NCBI RefSeq assembly: GCF_041261205.1
Contig: NZ_JBGCCH010000004.1
Location: 372,001-436,000, forward strand
Direction: 5' to 3'
Source: Catenulispora sp. MAP5-51
Lineage (GTDB): Bacteria; Actinomycetota; Actinomycetes; Streptomycetales; Catenulisporaceae
Length of the DNA: 64,000 nt
The notes under the pieces were generated by a model. It was not told where the DNA came from. It saw only the letters and a program-made list of their open reading frames with translations, and searched no databases. Of the stretch, positions 42,141-49,839 are shown piece by piece. Positions within the stretch are counted from its first letter, which is position 1, and each line of letters starts with the position of its first letter. Made by a program: the position numbers and the translations under genes.

Positions 42141-42677
42141 ATGCGCAAGCTGGTCGCGACCCTGTTCCTGTCCCTCGACGGCGTCGCCGAGAGCGCGGAC
42201 AAGTTCTGCCTCGACTGGGACGACGTGGTGGACGCCAACGGCGAAGCCATCATCGCCACCCAGGACGCGGTGATCCTCGGCCGGCGCAGCTACGACGAGT
42301 GGGTCGAGTTCTGGCCGGGCAGCGACATCGAGCCGTTCGCCACGTTCATCAACGAGGTCCCGAAGTACGTCGCGACCTCCACGCCGCTGGAGCGGCCGTG
42401 GCACAACGCGACGGCGATCGAGGGCGGCCTGGTGGAGTTCGTCCAGGACCTCAAGAACTCCGAGGGCGGCGACATCGGGGTGCATGCCAGCATCTCGGTC
42501 GTCCAGGCGCTGCTTGCCGCCGGAGTCCTGGACGAGCTGCGGCTCGCGGTCGCGCCGGCGGTCGTCGGGCAGGGGAAGCGGCTGCTGGACGGAGTGCCGC
42601 CGATGCGATTCGAGACGATGCGCAGTGTGACCACGCCGAGCGGATATCTGCTCGCCGACTACCGGGTGTCGCACTGA
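42141..42677 (+). CDS. Dihydrofolate reductase/RibD-like reductase (second copy)
   Basis: 178 residues: KLVATLFLSLDGVAESADKFCLDWDD, DAVILGRRSYDEWVEFWPGSD, GGDIGVHASISVVQALLAAGVLDELRLAVAPAVVGQGKRLLDG and a final YLLADYRV. It is the same broad family as 4430-5068 but only distantly similar. It stands alone between two intergenic gaps; ATG 42141 follows GGAGGAAAT. Substrate unknown. A role in folate metabolism is not implied. Confidence 0.88.
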   Translation: MRKLVATLFLSLDGVAESADKFCLDWDDVVDANGEAIIATQDAVILGRRSYDEWVEFWPGSDIEPFATFINEVPKYVATSTPLERPWHNATAIEGGLVEFVQDLKNSEGGDIGVHASISVVQALLAAGVLDELRLAVAPAVVGQGKRLLDGVPPMRFETMRSVTTPSGYLLADYRVSH

Positions 42678-42867
42678 GGCGGCTCGGCCGCGATCCCGGC
42701 CCCGGGCCCGCGGCGGTGTCGGCCCCTCAACCTCCACCGCCGCGCTAGCCCGTGGCCTTCTTGGTTCGCCGCCGTCCCGGCCGTCCGGCGAGGCGTGCGG
42801 AGCCTCGTCGTGCGTTGCCGCCGGGTGGCGGCCTGGTCGGAAACACCAGTCCCCGCGCCTGTCAGGG
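42678..42867. other. Intergenic stretch without a recognisable feature
   Basis: 190 bp between convergent genes, GC-rich. Some short dyads but no convincing terminator with a T run, no promoter and no gene. It must contain the ends of both transcripts. Confidence 0.5.
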
Positions 42868-44079
42868 CTAGGCGGGTTGGTGCTCCCTCGCCAGTCTGTG
42901 GGGCCCGTTCGGCGCCTGGGCGCTCGAACCGGCCTCGAATACGCTACGCCCTGCGACCCAGGTGTGCAGCGGGTGGTACCCGTCGTCGAACCACACCAGG
43001 TCGGCGCGGGCGCCGGGCTCGATGCGGCCCAGGTCCGGCCGGCCGAGGGCGTCCGCGGGGACCCGGGTGGCCGCGACCAGGACCGATGCCTCGTCCAGGC
43101 CGATGCCGACCAGGTTGCGGATGGCGCGGTCCAGGGTCAGGGCCGAGCCGCCGATGACGCCGGCCGCGTCGCGCGGCACGCCGTCCTCGCCGAGGTAGAC
43201 CTTGATTCCCGACAACTCGTATTCGCCCGGCGGCATTCCGGCCGCCGCTATGGCGTCCGTCACCAGCGCCACCCGGCCGCCGGCCGCGCGCCAGATCAAC
43301 GTGCAGATCTCAGGAGCCACATGGTGCAGGTCGGCGATCAGGCCGCAGGTGAACCGGGTGTCGTACAGCGCCGCGCCCGGGACCCCGGGCTCGCGGTGGT
43401 TCAGCGGGCGCTGGGCGTTGAAGATGTGGGTGACCAGGGTCGCGCCCTCGTCGGCCGCGTCGACCACCTGTGCGGCCAGCGCGTCGGTGTGCCCCAGCGA
43501 GACCCGTACGCCGGCCTCGGCCAGGCGTCGCACCGCCTCCGGGCCGCCCTCGAGCTCAGGCGCCAGGGTCACCATCGTGACCACGCCCCGGGTCTCATCG
43601 GCGGTCAGTGTGGCCAAAATCGCGCCGACGCGCTCGGGCGTCGGCGGGACCAGGTAGCGCGGGTCGTGGACCCCCGGGCGCTGCGGCGACAGGAACGGCC
43701 CCTCCAGGTGAACCCCCATCGCCTGCGCGCCGCGCAGGGAGCCGAAGACCGCGCCGGCCTGCTTCACCCCGGCCAGCAGGGTCTCCAGCGGCGCGGTGAT
43801 GTAGGTGGGCTGGAACGCCGTCACACCGGTGCTCGGCAGCCGGTCGGAGACCAGCCGCCAGTCCTCGTCGGAGGCGGTGATGAAGTCGACGCCGAAGCAG
43901 CCGTTGGTCTGGATGTCCACCAGCCCCGGCGCGAGCACGCCGGAGTCCAGGACTATGTCCGCCTCGGGCGAAGCGCCTTCCAGCACCTCGGCCACTACCC
44001 CGTCGTCCACGACGACGGTGGCGGGTCCCGCCAGGCGCCCGCCAAGCAGGACGCGCGGTGCTGAGATGCTGCTGGTCAC
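42868..44079 (-). CDS. nagA: N-acetylglucosamine-6-phosphate deacetylase
   Basis: Removes acetate from N-acetylglucosamine-6-phosphate, the step before the deaminase encoded at 39988-41094. 403 residues of the amidohydrolase superfamily: APGLVDIQTNGCFGVDF, metal site GVHLEGPFLSP, SLGHTDA and VTHIFNAQRPLNHREPG, catalytic Asp in VALVTDAIAAAG, and the end AIRNLVGIGLDEASVLVAATRVPADALG. GTG 44079 has no good ribosome-binding site. DasR-type operators lie immediately upstream (44090-44124). Confidence 0.96.
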   Translation of the reverse strand: MTSSISAPRVLLGGRLAGPATVVVDDGVVAEVLEGASPEADIVLDSGVLAPGLVDIQTNGCFGVDFITASDEDWRLVSDRLPSTGVTAFQPTYITAPLETLLAGVKQAGAVFGSLRGAQAMGVHLEGPFLSPQRPGVHDPRYLVPPTPERVGAILATLTADETRGVVTMVTLAPELEGGPEAVRRLAEAGVRVSLGHTDALAAQVVDAADEGATLVTHIFNAQRPLNHREPGVPGAALYDTRFTCGLIADLHHVAPEICTLIWRAAGGRVALVTDAIAAAGMPPGEYELSGIKVYLGEDGVPRDAAGVIGGSALTLDRAIRNLVGIGLDEASVLVAATRVPADALGRPDLGRIEPGARADLVWFDDGYHPLHTWVAGRSVFEAGSSAQAPNGPHRLAREHQPA

Positions 44080-44089
44080 GAGAAGAGAT

Positions 44090-44124
44090 TGTGGACTAGA
44101 CCAATCGGCGATGTCTAGACCTAT
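44090..44124 (-). promoter_or_regulatory. DasR operators (dre) upstream of nagA
   Basis: TGTGGACTAGACCAAT (44090-44105) matches the dre consensus at 13 of 16 positions. A second, weaker copy built round TCTAGACC (44109-44124) matches at 11. They lie 10-45 bp upstream of the nagA start in the 72-bp gap after bioF, so nagA likely has its own DasR-controlled promoter. Confidence 0.75.
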
Positions 44125-44151
44125 GTTCAGATTTGGGCGCGGAGCGTCTCC

Positions 44152-45342
44152 TTAACGGGTGGTGGTGGGAGACGGGTGGGGCTGACTATCCGCGAGATCA
44201 CTCAGAACCGAACGAATGTGATCCGTTTCAAGGTCGGACAAATCGGCACGTGCCGTCACTCGCAGCCGCGATTTGCCGTCCGGAACCGACGGCGGCCGGA
44301 AACAGCCGACGTGCAGCCCGCGCTCCAGACAGAAGTCCCGCGCGGCCACCGCGGCCTCCGGGGCGCCCAGGATGATCGACGTCACCGCGCCGCTCGGGGG
44401 AGTGGCCTCCAGCCCCAGCGCGAGCGCCAGCTCGTAGATCTCCCACGACCGCTTGCGCACCAGCTCCGGCAGCCCGGGATCCCTGCGGATCACCTTCAGC
44501 GCCGCCAGCGCCGCCCCGGCCGAGGCCGGCGCCAGCCCGGTGTCGAAGATCATCGACCGCGCCGCGTCCACCAGGTGCGCGATCAGCTCCGCCGAGCCGA
44601 GGATCGCGCCGCCCTGCGAGGCGAAGGCCTTCGACAGCGTCGCGGCCACGATCACGTCCGGCTGCCCGGCGAGCCCCGCGTCGAAAACGGCTCCACGGCC
44701 CTCAGGACCGGCCACGCCGAACCCGTGCGCCTCATCCACCACAAGGACCGCGCCGTGCGCTCTACAGGCCTCGTGGAGCTCTCTGAGGGGTGCTGTGTCC
44801 CCGTCGACGGAGAACAGGGATTCGACGACCACCAGAGCGCGCTCCTCCGAGCGGCCCGCCAAAGCCGCGGCGACCGCGTCCACGTCGCTGTGCGGCGTGA
44901 TGGCCACCCGGGCGCGGGACAGGCGCGCGGCGTCGATCAGGGAGGCGTGGTTGAGGCTGTCGGAGACGATCAGGTCGCCGCGTCCGGCCAGCGCCGTGAT
45001 CACCCCGAGGTTCGCCAGGTACCCGGAGGAGAACACCAGGCCGGCCTCCATGCCGGCGTGCTCGGCCAGGCCCGCCTCCAGCTCCGCGTGCAGCTCGGTG
45101 GTCCCGGTCACAAGGCGCGAGCCGGTGGACCCGGTGCCCCAGCGGCGCACCGCCTCGACGGCGCCCTCGACGACCTCCGGATGGCGGGTCAGGCCGAGGT
45201 AGTCGTTGCCGGCCAGGTCGATCAGCGGGGAGTCCGCGGTCCGCGGGACCAGGGTCCGGCGCAGGCCCGCTGCCCGGCGCTCGTCGGCGTGCCGGGCGAG
45301 CCAGGACAGCGGATGGGGAGAAGGCTGGTCGAGGGTGCTCAC
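44152..45342 (-). CDS. bioF: 8-amino-7-oxononanoate synthase
   Basis: PLP enzyme condensing pimeloyl thioester with alanine in biotin synthesis. 396 residues: LIDLAGNDYLGLTRHPEV, RWGTGSTGSRLVTGTTELHAELE, FSSGYLANLGVITALAG, LNHASLIDAARLS, VVESLFSVDGDTAPL, LVVDEAHGFGVAGPEGRG and the PLP lysine in AATLSKAFASQGG. GTG 45342 start. It is separated from bioD-bioB by the das locus and lies 72 bp upstream of nagA on the same strand. A related 2-amino-3-ketobutyrate ligase role is less likely given bioB and bioD nearby. Confidence 0.93.
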   Translation of the reverse strand: MSTLDQPSPHPLSWLARHADERRAAGLRRTLVPRTADSPLIDLAGNDYLGLTRHPEVVEGAVEAVRRWGTGSTGSRLVTGTTELHAELEAGLAEHAGMEAGLVFSSGYLANLGVITALAGRGDLIVSDSLNHASLIDAARLSRARVAITPHSDVDAVAAALAGRSEERALVVVESLFSVDGDTAPLRELHEACRAHGAVLVVDEAHGFGVAGPEGRGAVFDAGLAGQPDVIVAATLSKAFASQGGAILGSAELIAHLVDAARSMIFDTGLAPASAGAALAALKVIRRDPGLPELVRKRSWEIYELALALGLEATPPSGAVTSIILGAPEAAVAARDFCLERGLHVGCFRPPSVPDGKSRLRVTARADLSDLETDHIRSVLSDLADSQPHPSPTTTR

Positions 45343-45473
45343 GAAGCCAAGAGGCTACCCGCCCGCGGACCGGCCGGGACCTGCCGGAACTTCCAAAACG
45401 ATCGAGGGCGCTTTGGCCGGGCCGGCAATCAGATCGCGGGCGCCGGCTTGTGATACGAAGAAGCATGCCGTCC

Positions 45474-47030
45474 ATGAACGACCTGGTCCACACGCGCACC
45501 GACCTCGACGAGGCCGATCTGGACTGGCTGCACCTGCTGACCGCGGACTGGCAGCTGCTGGCCGACCTGTCCTTCGCGGACCTGGTGCTGTGGGCCCCGA
45601 TCAAGACCGAGGACGCCGACGAGTCCGGGCAGGCGCCGCTCACCGAGCCGGGTTACGTGGCGGTCGCGCAGATGCGCCCGAACACCGGCCCCACCTGCTA
45701 CACCGCCGACCTCGTCGGCTCGACGATAAAGCGCGGCCAGCGGCCGATGCTGGACCTGGCCCTCGACTCCGGGCGGATCCGGCGCGAGGGCGACCCGGAG
45801 TGGCGCGAGGACGTGCCGGTCCGCGTCGAGGCGATCCCGGTGCGCCGCGGGGACCGGGTCATCGCGGTGATCTCGCGCAACACCAACCTGCTCGCCGCCC
45901 GCACCCCGAGCCGGCTGGAGCTGACCTATCTGCAGACCGCGGCGGACCTGGCGCGGATGATCGCCGAGGGGATATTCCCCTACCCGGAGTCGCGCGATCA
46001 GCAGGACAACTCCCCGCGCGTCGGCGACGGCGTGATCCGGCTGGACGCCGACGGGGCCGTCGTCTACGCCAGCCCGAACGCGCTGTCCGCCTACCACCGG
46101 CTCGGCTACGCCGCCGACATGGTGGGGGAGCACCTCGGCGACCTGACCGCGGCCCTGGCCCCGGTCCAGGGCGCGATGGAGGAGGCGCTGCAGGTGGTGG
46201 CCTCCGGCCGCAAACCGCGCGAGGCCGAGGTCGAGGGCAACGGCACCGTGGTCCAGCTGCGCGCCATCCCGCTGCGGCCGCAGGGGGAGCGCACCGGCGC
46301 CCTGGTCCTGGTGCACGACGTCACCGAGCTGCGCCGCCGCGAGCGCGAGCTGATCAGCAAGGACGCGACGATCCGCGAGATCCACCACCGGGTCAAGAAC
46401 AACCTGCAGACCGTGGCCGCGCTGCTGCGCCTCCAGGCCCGCCGGATAGACGACGGCACCGGCCGCGCCGCGCTGGAGGAGGCGGTCCGCCGGGTGGGCT
46501 CGATCGCGCTGGTCCACGAGACCCTGTCCCAGACCCTCGACGAGCGGGTCGACTTCGACGAGATCGCCGACCGGGTGCTGGCCATGGTGGTGGACGTCGG
46601 CGCCGGCGGCCCGGGCGGTCCCGGCGGGGTCAGCGTGCGCTCGCGCCGCACCGGGCGCTTCGGCGTGCTGCCGGCCCAGATCGCCACCCCGCTGTCGATG
46701 GTGCTGACCGAGGTCCTGCAGAACTCGCTGGAGCACGGCCTGGCCGACCGGGGCGGATCTCTGGAGGTCCAGGCGCATCGCGCCGGGCCGCGTCTGAAGG
46801 TGGTCGTCACCGACGACGGAAACGGCCTCCCGGCGGGTTTCGACGCCGCCACGGCCGGGAACCTCGGTCTTCAGATCGTCAGAACACTTGTGCACGGCGA
46901 TCTCAAGGGCACCTTCGATCTCCGGCCGGCCCCCAGCGGCCGAGGCGCGGTGGCCGTGCTGGACCTGGAGGTCGGCGAGGCGCCCGCGGCGCAGGAGCCG
47001 GACGGCCGGGGCGCGCAGAGCACCGACTGA
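45474..47030 (+). CDS. PdtaS-type sensor histidine kinase
   Basis: 518 residues from ATG 45474 (GAAGAAG 9 bp upstream, MNDLV as in relatives). Soluble: no membrane helices. An N-terminal GAF domain (about 5-150, ADLSFADLVLWAPI, MRPNTGPTCYTADLVG), a PAS domain (about 170-290), a HisKA_2 phosphoacceptor EIHHRVKNNLQTVAALLRLQ (His near 304) and an HATPase domain with TEVLQNSLEHG and DDGNGLP. The actinobacterial partner PdtaR is an ANTAR RNA-binding antiterminator; no such gene is in this window. wblE lies convergently 240 bp on. Confidence 0.9.
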   Translation: MNDLVHTRTDLDEADLDWLHLLTADWQLLADLSFADLVLWAPIKTEDADESGQAPLTEPGYVAVAQMRPNTGPTCYTADLVGSTIKRGQRPMLDLALDSGRIRREGDPEWREDVPVRVEAIPVRRGDRVIAVISRNTNLLAARTPSRLELTYLQTAADLARMIAEGIFPYPESRDQQDNSPRVGDGVIRLDADGAVVYASPNALSAYHRLGYAADMVGEHLGDLTAALAPVQGAMEEALQVVASGRKPREAEVEGNGTVVQLRAIPLRPQGERTGALVLVHDVTELRRRERELISKDATIREIHHRVKNNLQTVAALLRLQARRIDDGTGRAALEEAVRRVGSIALVHETLSQTLDERVDFDEIADRVLAMVVDVGAGGPGGPGGVSVRSRRTGRFGVLPAQIATPLSMVLTEVLQNSLEHGLADRGGSLEVQAHRAGPRLKVVVTDDGNGLPAGFDAATAGNLGLQIVRTLVHGDLKGTFDLRPAPSGRGAVAVLDLEVGEAPAAQEPDGRGAQSTD

Positions 47031-47131
47031 GTACTGACCGAGAGGGGCTACCCGGGGGCGCAACAGAGTGGTAACAGGACTCCGCTACGCTAGGGGCGGA
47101 ACCAACGGAGAAGACCCCGGAAAACCAACAG

Positions 47132-47201
47132 AGCGGCCCTCAGGGACCGCTCGGTTCAGGTATCCGTACTGCGGTCCAAGAACGCCGCAGCACGGAGATA
47201 C
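47132..47201. terminator. Two hairpins between the PdtaS-type gene and wblE
   Basis: GAGCGG-CCC (47132-47140) pairs with GGG-A-CCGCTC (47144-47153). A longer imperfect stem runs from GTATCCGT (47160) to its partner ending at 47201, with CTGCGG/CCGCAG in the middle. Between convergent genes they are probably transcript ends; a small RNA cannot be excluded. Confidence 0.55.
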
Positions 47202-47272
47202 GTACATATGCTGATGAAGTTGTCGTGCGGTCGTGCGAGAGCTTTGCCGGTACGGGACGGCGGAGGGCCTGG

Positions 47273-47524
47273 TCAGGCCATCCGGCTGCGGGCCCGAGCC
47301 GCGCGGCGCTTCAGTGCACGGCGCTCGTCCTCGCTCATCCCGCCCCACACGCCGGCGTCCTGGCCGCTCTCCAGCGCCCACTGCAGGCACTGGTCGACGA
47401 CGTCGCAACGACGGCATACAGCCTTGGCATCTTCGATCTGCAGCAACGCCGGCCCGGTGTTCCCGATCGGGAAGAAGAGCTCTGGGTCCTCGTCACGGCA
47501 GGCAGCGCGGTGGCGCCAGTCCAT
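47273..47524 (-). CDS. wblE: WhiB-family iron-sulfur regulator, WhiB1/WblE type
   Basis: 83 residues from ATG 47524 (GAAGGAG upstream). The four cluster ligands are C9, C37, C40 and C46 (AACRDED; AVCRRCDVVDQC). The GVWGG turn and the basic C-terminal tail RRALKRRAARARSRMA are present. The sequence MDWRHRAACRDEDPELFFPIG is characteristic of WhiB1 (mycobacteria) and WblE (Streptomyces), an essential NO-sensitive regulator that binds the main sigma factor. An in-frame upstream extension to 47608 is less likely. A Crp-like site lies 268 bp upstream. Confidence 0.93.
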   Translation of the reverse strand: MDWRHRAACRDEDPELFFPIGNTGPALLQIEDAKAVCRRCDVVDQCLQWALESGQDAGVWGGMSEDERRALKRRAARARSRMA

Positions 47525-48212
47525 GGGGTCCACTCCTTCGGTTTCGTGGTGTACGTGTGTGCGTGCGGTTCCGGCGCTCCGAAGCGATGACTCGACCTGG
47601 TCCCCCACGGCCCTGGCGGGTCCGGTCGCTCCGGTGTGCCGGGTACTACAGCCACAACGCCGGACGCGGGTGTCCGGTCACTGTGGGTCCTGCTGTTGTA
47701 CGTCTTCTGTACGGCTTTACCTGTCTGGCGGCGGGCCCGCCACTGGACAACCGCCGCGTGGGTTCCCGTGTTCCGGCGTCCACCTTGTGAATGTGAACGC
47801 TTTCACTAGTAACCCCGGCGGTCGGGACCACTCGAACTACTGGGCAGTTGGCCTGGCGCGGAGATCGCTGGCGCGCTCCGCGGACTAAGGCATGACACAA
47901 AGGGAGAACCGCGACCCGGGTGTGATCCGTGCCGCTTCTCTCTCGCGTCCAACCGCACCGGGCCGGGTGATCCTCCGACAGGTGCCTTCACAAAGGGTGT
48001 CAGGGGTTCCGGCCGGTGCACAAGCCCTTGGTCCGATGTTTTTGGATTTCCAGGCTGTCTCCTCGCTCACACCTTGCCTTCCAAGGGGGTGAGGAGGAGA
48101 CGCTGACTAGTCCAAAGGCACTAGAGCGAACTAGTACCTGGGAATCCTCGGCGGCGCCCGGGTTCAGCCTGTGTTCGGCAGAGCCCCGGCGGCCGACCGT
48201 GACTCCATGTCA
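47525..48212. other. Long intergenic region upstream of wblE
   Basis: About 690 bp without a credible gene, unusual in this dense window. It should hold the wblE promoter and leader (leftward) and the 3' end of the diacylglycerol-kinase-like gene. I see the Crp-like dyad at 47792-47807 and several ACTAGT hexamers (47805, 48106, 48130), but no certain -10/-35 pair. Confidence 0.6.
47792..47807 (-). promoter_or_regulatory. Crp-like binding site upstream of wblE
   Basis: TGTGA-N6-TCACT (TGTGAACGCTTTCACT) matches the Crp consensus TGTGA-N6-TCACA at 9 of 10 defined positions. Mycobacterial whiB1 is known to be Crp-regulated. The site lies 268 bp upstream of the wblE start, so it would require a long leader or distal promoter. 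Confidence 0.55.
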
Positions 48213-49145
48213 TCACATCGCGACCCGCAGCGCGTCGCGAATCGCGCGGAACGTCACACTTTCGCGCAGTCCCAAGTGGTCGCCGTCGACCTGGAAGTCG
48301 GTCGGGACGTCCGCGGTCAGCGTGAATTCCGTCAGATCATGGTGCAGGCTGACATTCCTTCCGCGGACCAGTTTCTCACTGGACGTGAACATCTGCCTGA
48401 CTATCCGCAGCGCGGCCCGGCCGGACATCCTGGTGACGCCGAACAAGTCCAGGCCGTCCTCGAACGAGGAATCCGGCGTGATCACGATCGGCTTGTTGCC
48501 GAGATACGTCCAGGGCGAAGTGTTGGTGACGATGGCCATGAACAGTCGGGGTATCTCCGTGCCGTCGGCCATCTTCATGCCGATCGGGGGATTGCGCCGG
48601 TCCAGGCCGTGCCAGTAGTGCCGCAGGGCCGAACGGATGTACAGGGAGCCGGTCGACTTGTGGCCGGCGCTGCGGCGCTCCTCCACTATCCCGACCACCG
48701 CGGCGTCGAAGCCGTAGCCGGCGGTGAAGGTGAAGTAGCGGTCGTCGGCCAGGCCCATGGACACCGGCCGCCGGCGGTTCTCGTGGATCGCGTCCAACAG
48801 GACGCCGGTGGCCTCCACCGGGTCGTTGGGCAGCCCGAGCGCGCGGGCGAAGACGTTCGTCGAGCCGCCGGGGACCACGCCGAGGTCGGGGCGCGGGGCG
48901 CCGTCCGGGAGAGCGGCGCCCATTATCCCGTTCACGACCTCGTTGACCGTGCCGTCCCCGCCGAGCGCGACGATCAGGTCCACCCCGTCCTCCGCGGCCG
49001 CGCGGGCCAGCTCGACGGCGTGCCCGCGGTAGGCGGTCTCGCCGATCGCCGTGTCGAGCTCCCCGGCCAGCGCGTGGGCCAGCACTTCGCGCGTGCGTTC
49101 GGACGTGCTGGTGGCCTTGGGGTTCATGACCAGGAGCGCGCGCAT
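48213..49145 (-). CDS. Diacylglycerol kinase-family lipid kinase
   Basis: 310 residues from ATG 49145; a GTG two codons earlier is possible. The catalytic domain has LLVMNPKATS, LIVALGGDGTVNEVVNGIM and GVVPGGSTNVFARALGLP, the nucleotide-binding motifs of DAGK_cat enzymes; the C-terminal beta-sandwich holds FTAGYGFDAAVVGIVEE and VPTDFQVDGDHLG. Acts on a membrane lipid such as diacylglycerol, or in polyprenol/phosphoinositide-type pathways; substrate not readable. No ribosome-binding site is visible, so the transcript may be leaderless. Confidence 0.9.
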   Translation of the reverse strand: MRALLVMNPKATSTSERTREVLAHALAGELDTAIGETAYRGHAVELARAAAEDGVDLIVALGGDGTVNEVVNGIMGAALPDGAPRPDLGVVPGGSTNVFARALGLPNDPVEATGVLLDAIHENRRRPVSMGLADDRYFTFTAGYGFDAAVVGIVEERRSAGHKSTGSLYIRSALRHYWHGLDRRNPPIGMKMADGTEIPRLFMAIVTNTSPWTYLGNKPIVITPDSSFEDGLDLFGVTRMSGRAALRIVRQMFTSSEKLVRGRNVSLHHDLTEFTLTADVPTDFQVDGDHLGLRESVTFRAIRDALRVAM

Positions 49146-49298
49146 GGGCACACGTTACTGGTTCGTATTACGACTGCGGTATGCGACCCGCCCGCACCCG
49201 GTCCGAGGTGGCCGTGAGCCCCCGCCGCGCCGCTGGCGTATTTTGGTCTACGCCTGCTGGACGCCGGGACGGGCACCGCCGTTGCTACCCTCCTGAGT

Positions 49299-49754
49299 AT
49301 GTCGAGCGATCCGACTTCGCAAGCCGCCCCGGTTGTCCCCGGCGCCGCGGAACACCTCCCACGCCCCCTGGCGGTCGCCGCCGCCATCACCGCGGTGGAG
49401 AGCCTGGTGGCACTGGTCTACTCGGTGTGGCTGGTGGTCGAGGCGTTCGTCGGGACCCCGCGCGAGCGCGGACAGGCCATCGCCGTCGGGATCACGTTCC
49501 TGATACTGGCGATCCCGCTGCCGCTGGTGCCGCGCGGGCTCTCGCGGGCCAGCATGCGGGCCCGGACGCCGGCTGTGATGCTGCAGTTGCTGGCGCTGTG
49601 GGTCGCCTACTTCATGGTCCAGGCGCAGTTCTGGATCGGGGCGGTGCCGGCCGTGGCGGCCGCGGTCGTCGGGCTGGTGTGCATCTTCACCCCGGTCTCC
49701 ACGGCCGCGCTGACCAAGCACTGGCGCGAGGACGAGAGTCCGGCTGCGAACTGA
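49299..49754 (+). CDS. Four-helix integral membrane protein of unknown function
   Basis: 151 residues. Four hydrophobic helices: about 24-48 (LAVAAAITAVESLVALVYSVWLVVE), 60-80, 92-112 (MLQLLALWVAYFMVQAQFWI) and 114-134. The polar N terminus and short charged C terminus are probably cytoplasmic. No motif is recognised. ATG 49299 lies in a 150-bp gap divergent from the lipid-kinase gene and is followed by the palindromic terminator. Confidence 0.8.
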   Translation: MSSDPTSQAAPVVPGAAEHLPRPLAVAAAITAVESLVALVYSVWLVVEAFVGTPRERGQAIAVGITFLILAIPLPLVPRGLSRASMRARTPAVMLQLLALWVAYFMVQAQFWIGAVPAVAAAVVGLVCIFTPVSTAALTKHWREDESPAAN

Positions 49755-49785
49755 CCCGAGATCAAGAACAAGAACAAGTAGGAGA

Positions 49786-49823
49786 AAAAGAAGTGGCGGC
49801 CCGATCGGGCCGCCACTTCTTTT
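49786..49823. terminator. Perfect 38-bp palindromic bidirectional terminator
   Basis: 49786-49804 (AAAAGAAGTGGCGGCCCGA) is the exact reverse complement of 49805-49823. A-rich on the left and T-rich on the right, it works in both directions between the rightward membrane-protein gene and the leftward sigma-factor gene. Confidence 0.92.
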
Positions 49824-49839
49824 GATTCGTCCTAAAGGC

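Noticed and set aside
47892-48092. Small open frame upstream of wblE on the plus strand
   Set aside because: Arg/Pro/Gln-rich with no ribosome-binding site or homology clue; likely non-coding.
48106-48135. Cluster of ACTAG/ACTAGT hexamers
   Set aside because: Irregular spacing and no dyad context; may be chance in a non-coding gap.
48139-48164. GGGAAT followed by GTT resembling a sigma-R promoter
   Set aside because: The spacer is 16 bp, shorter than the 18-19 bp of real sigma-R promoters, and no rightward gene follows within 1 kb.
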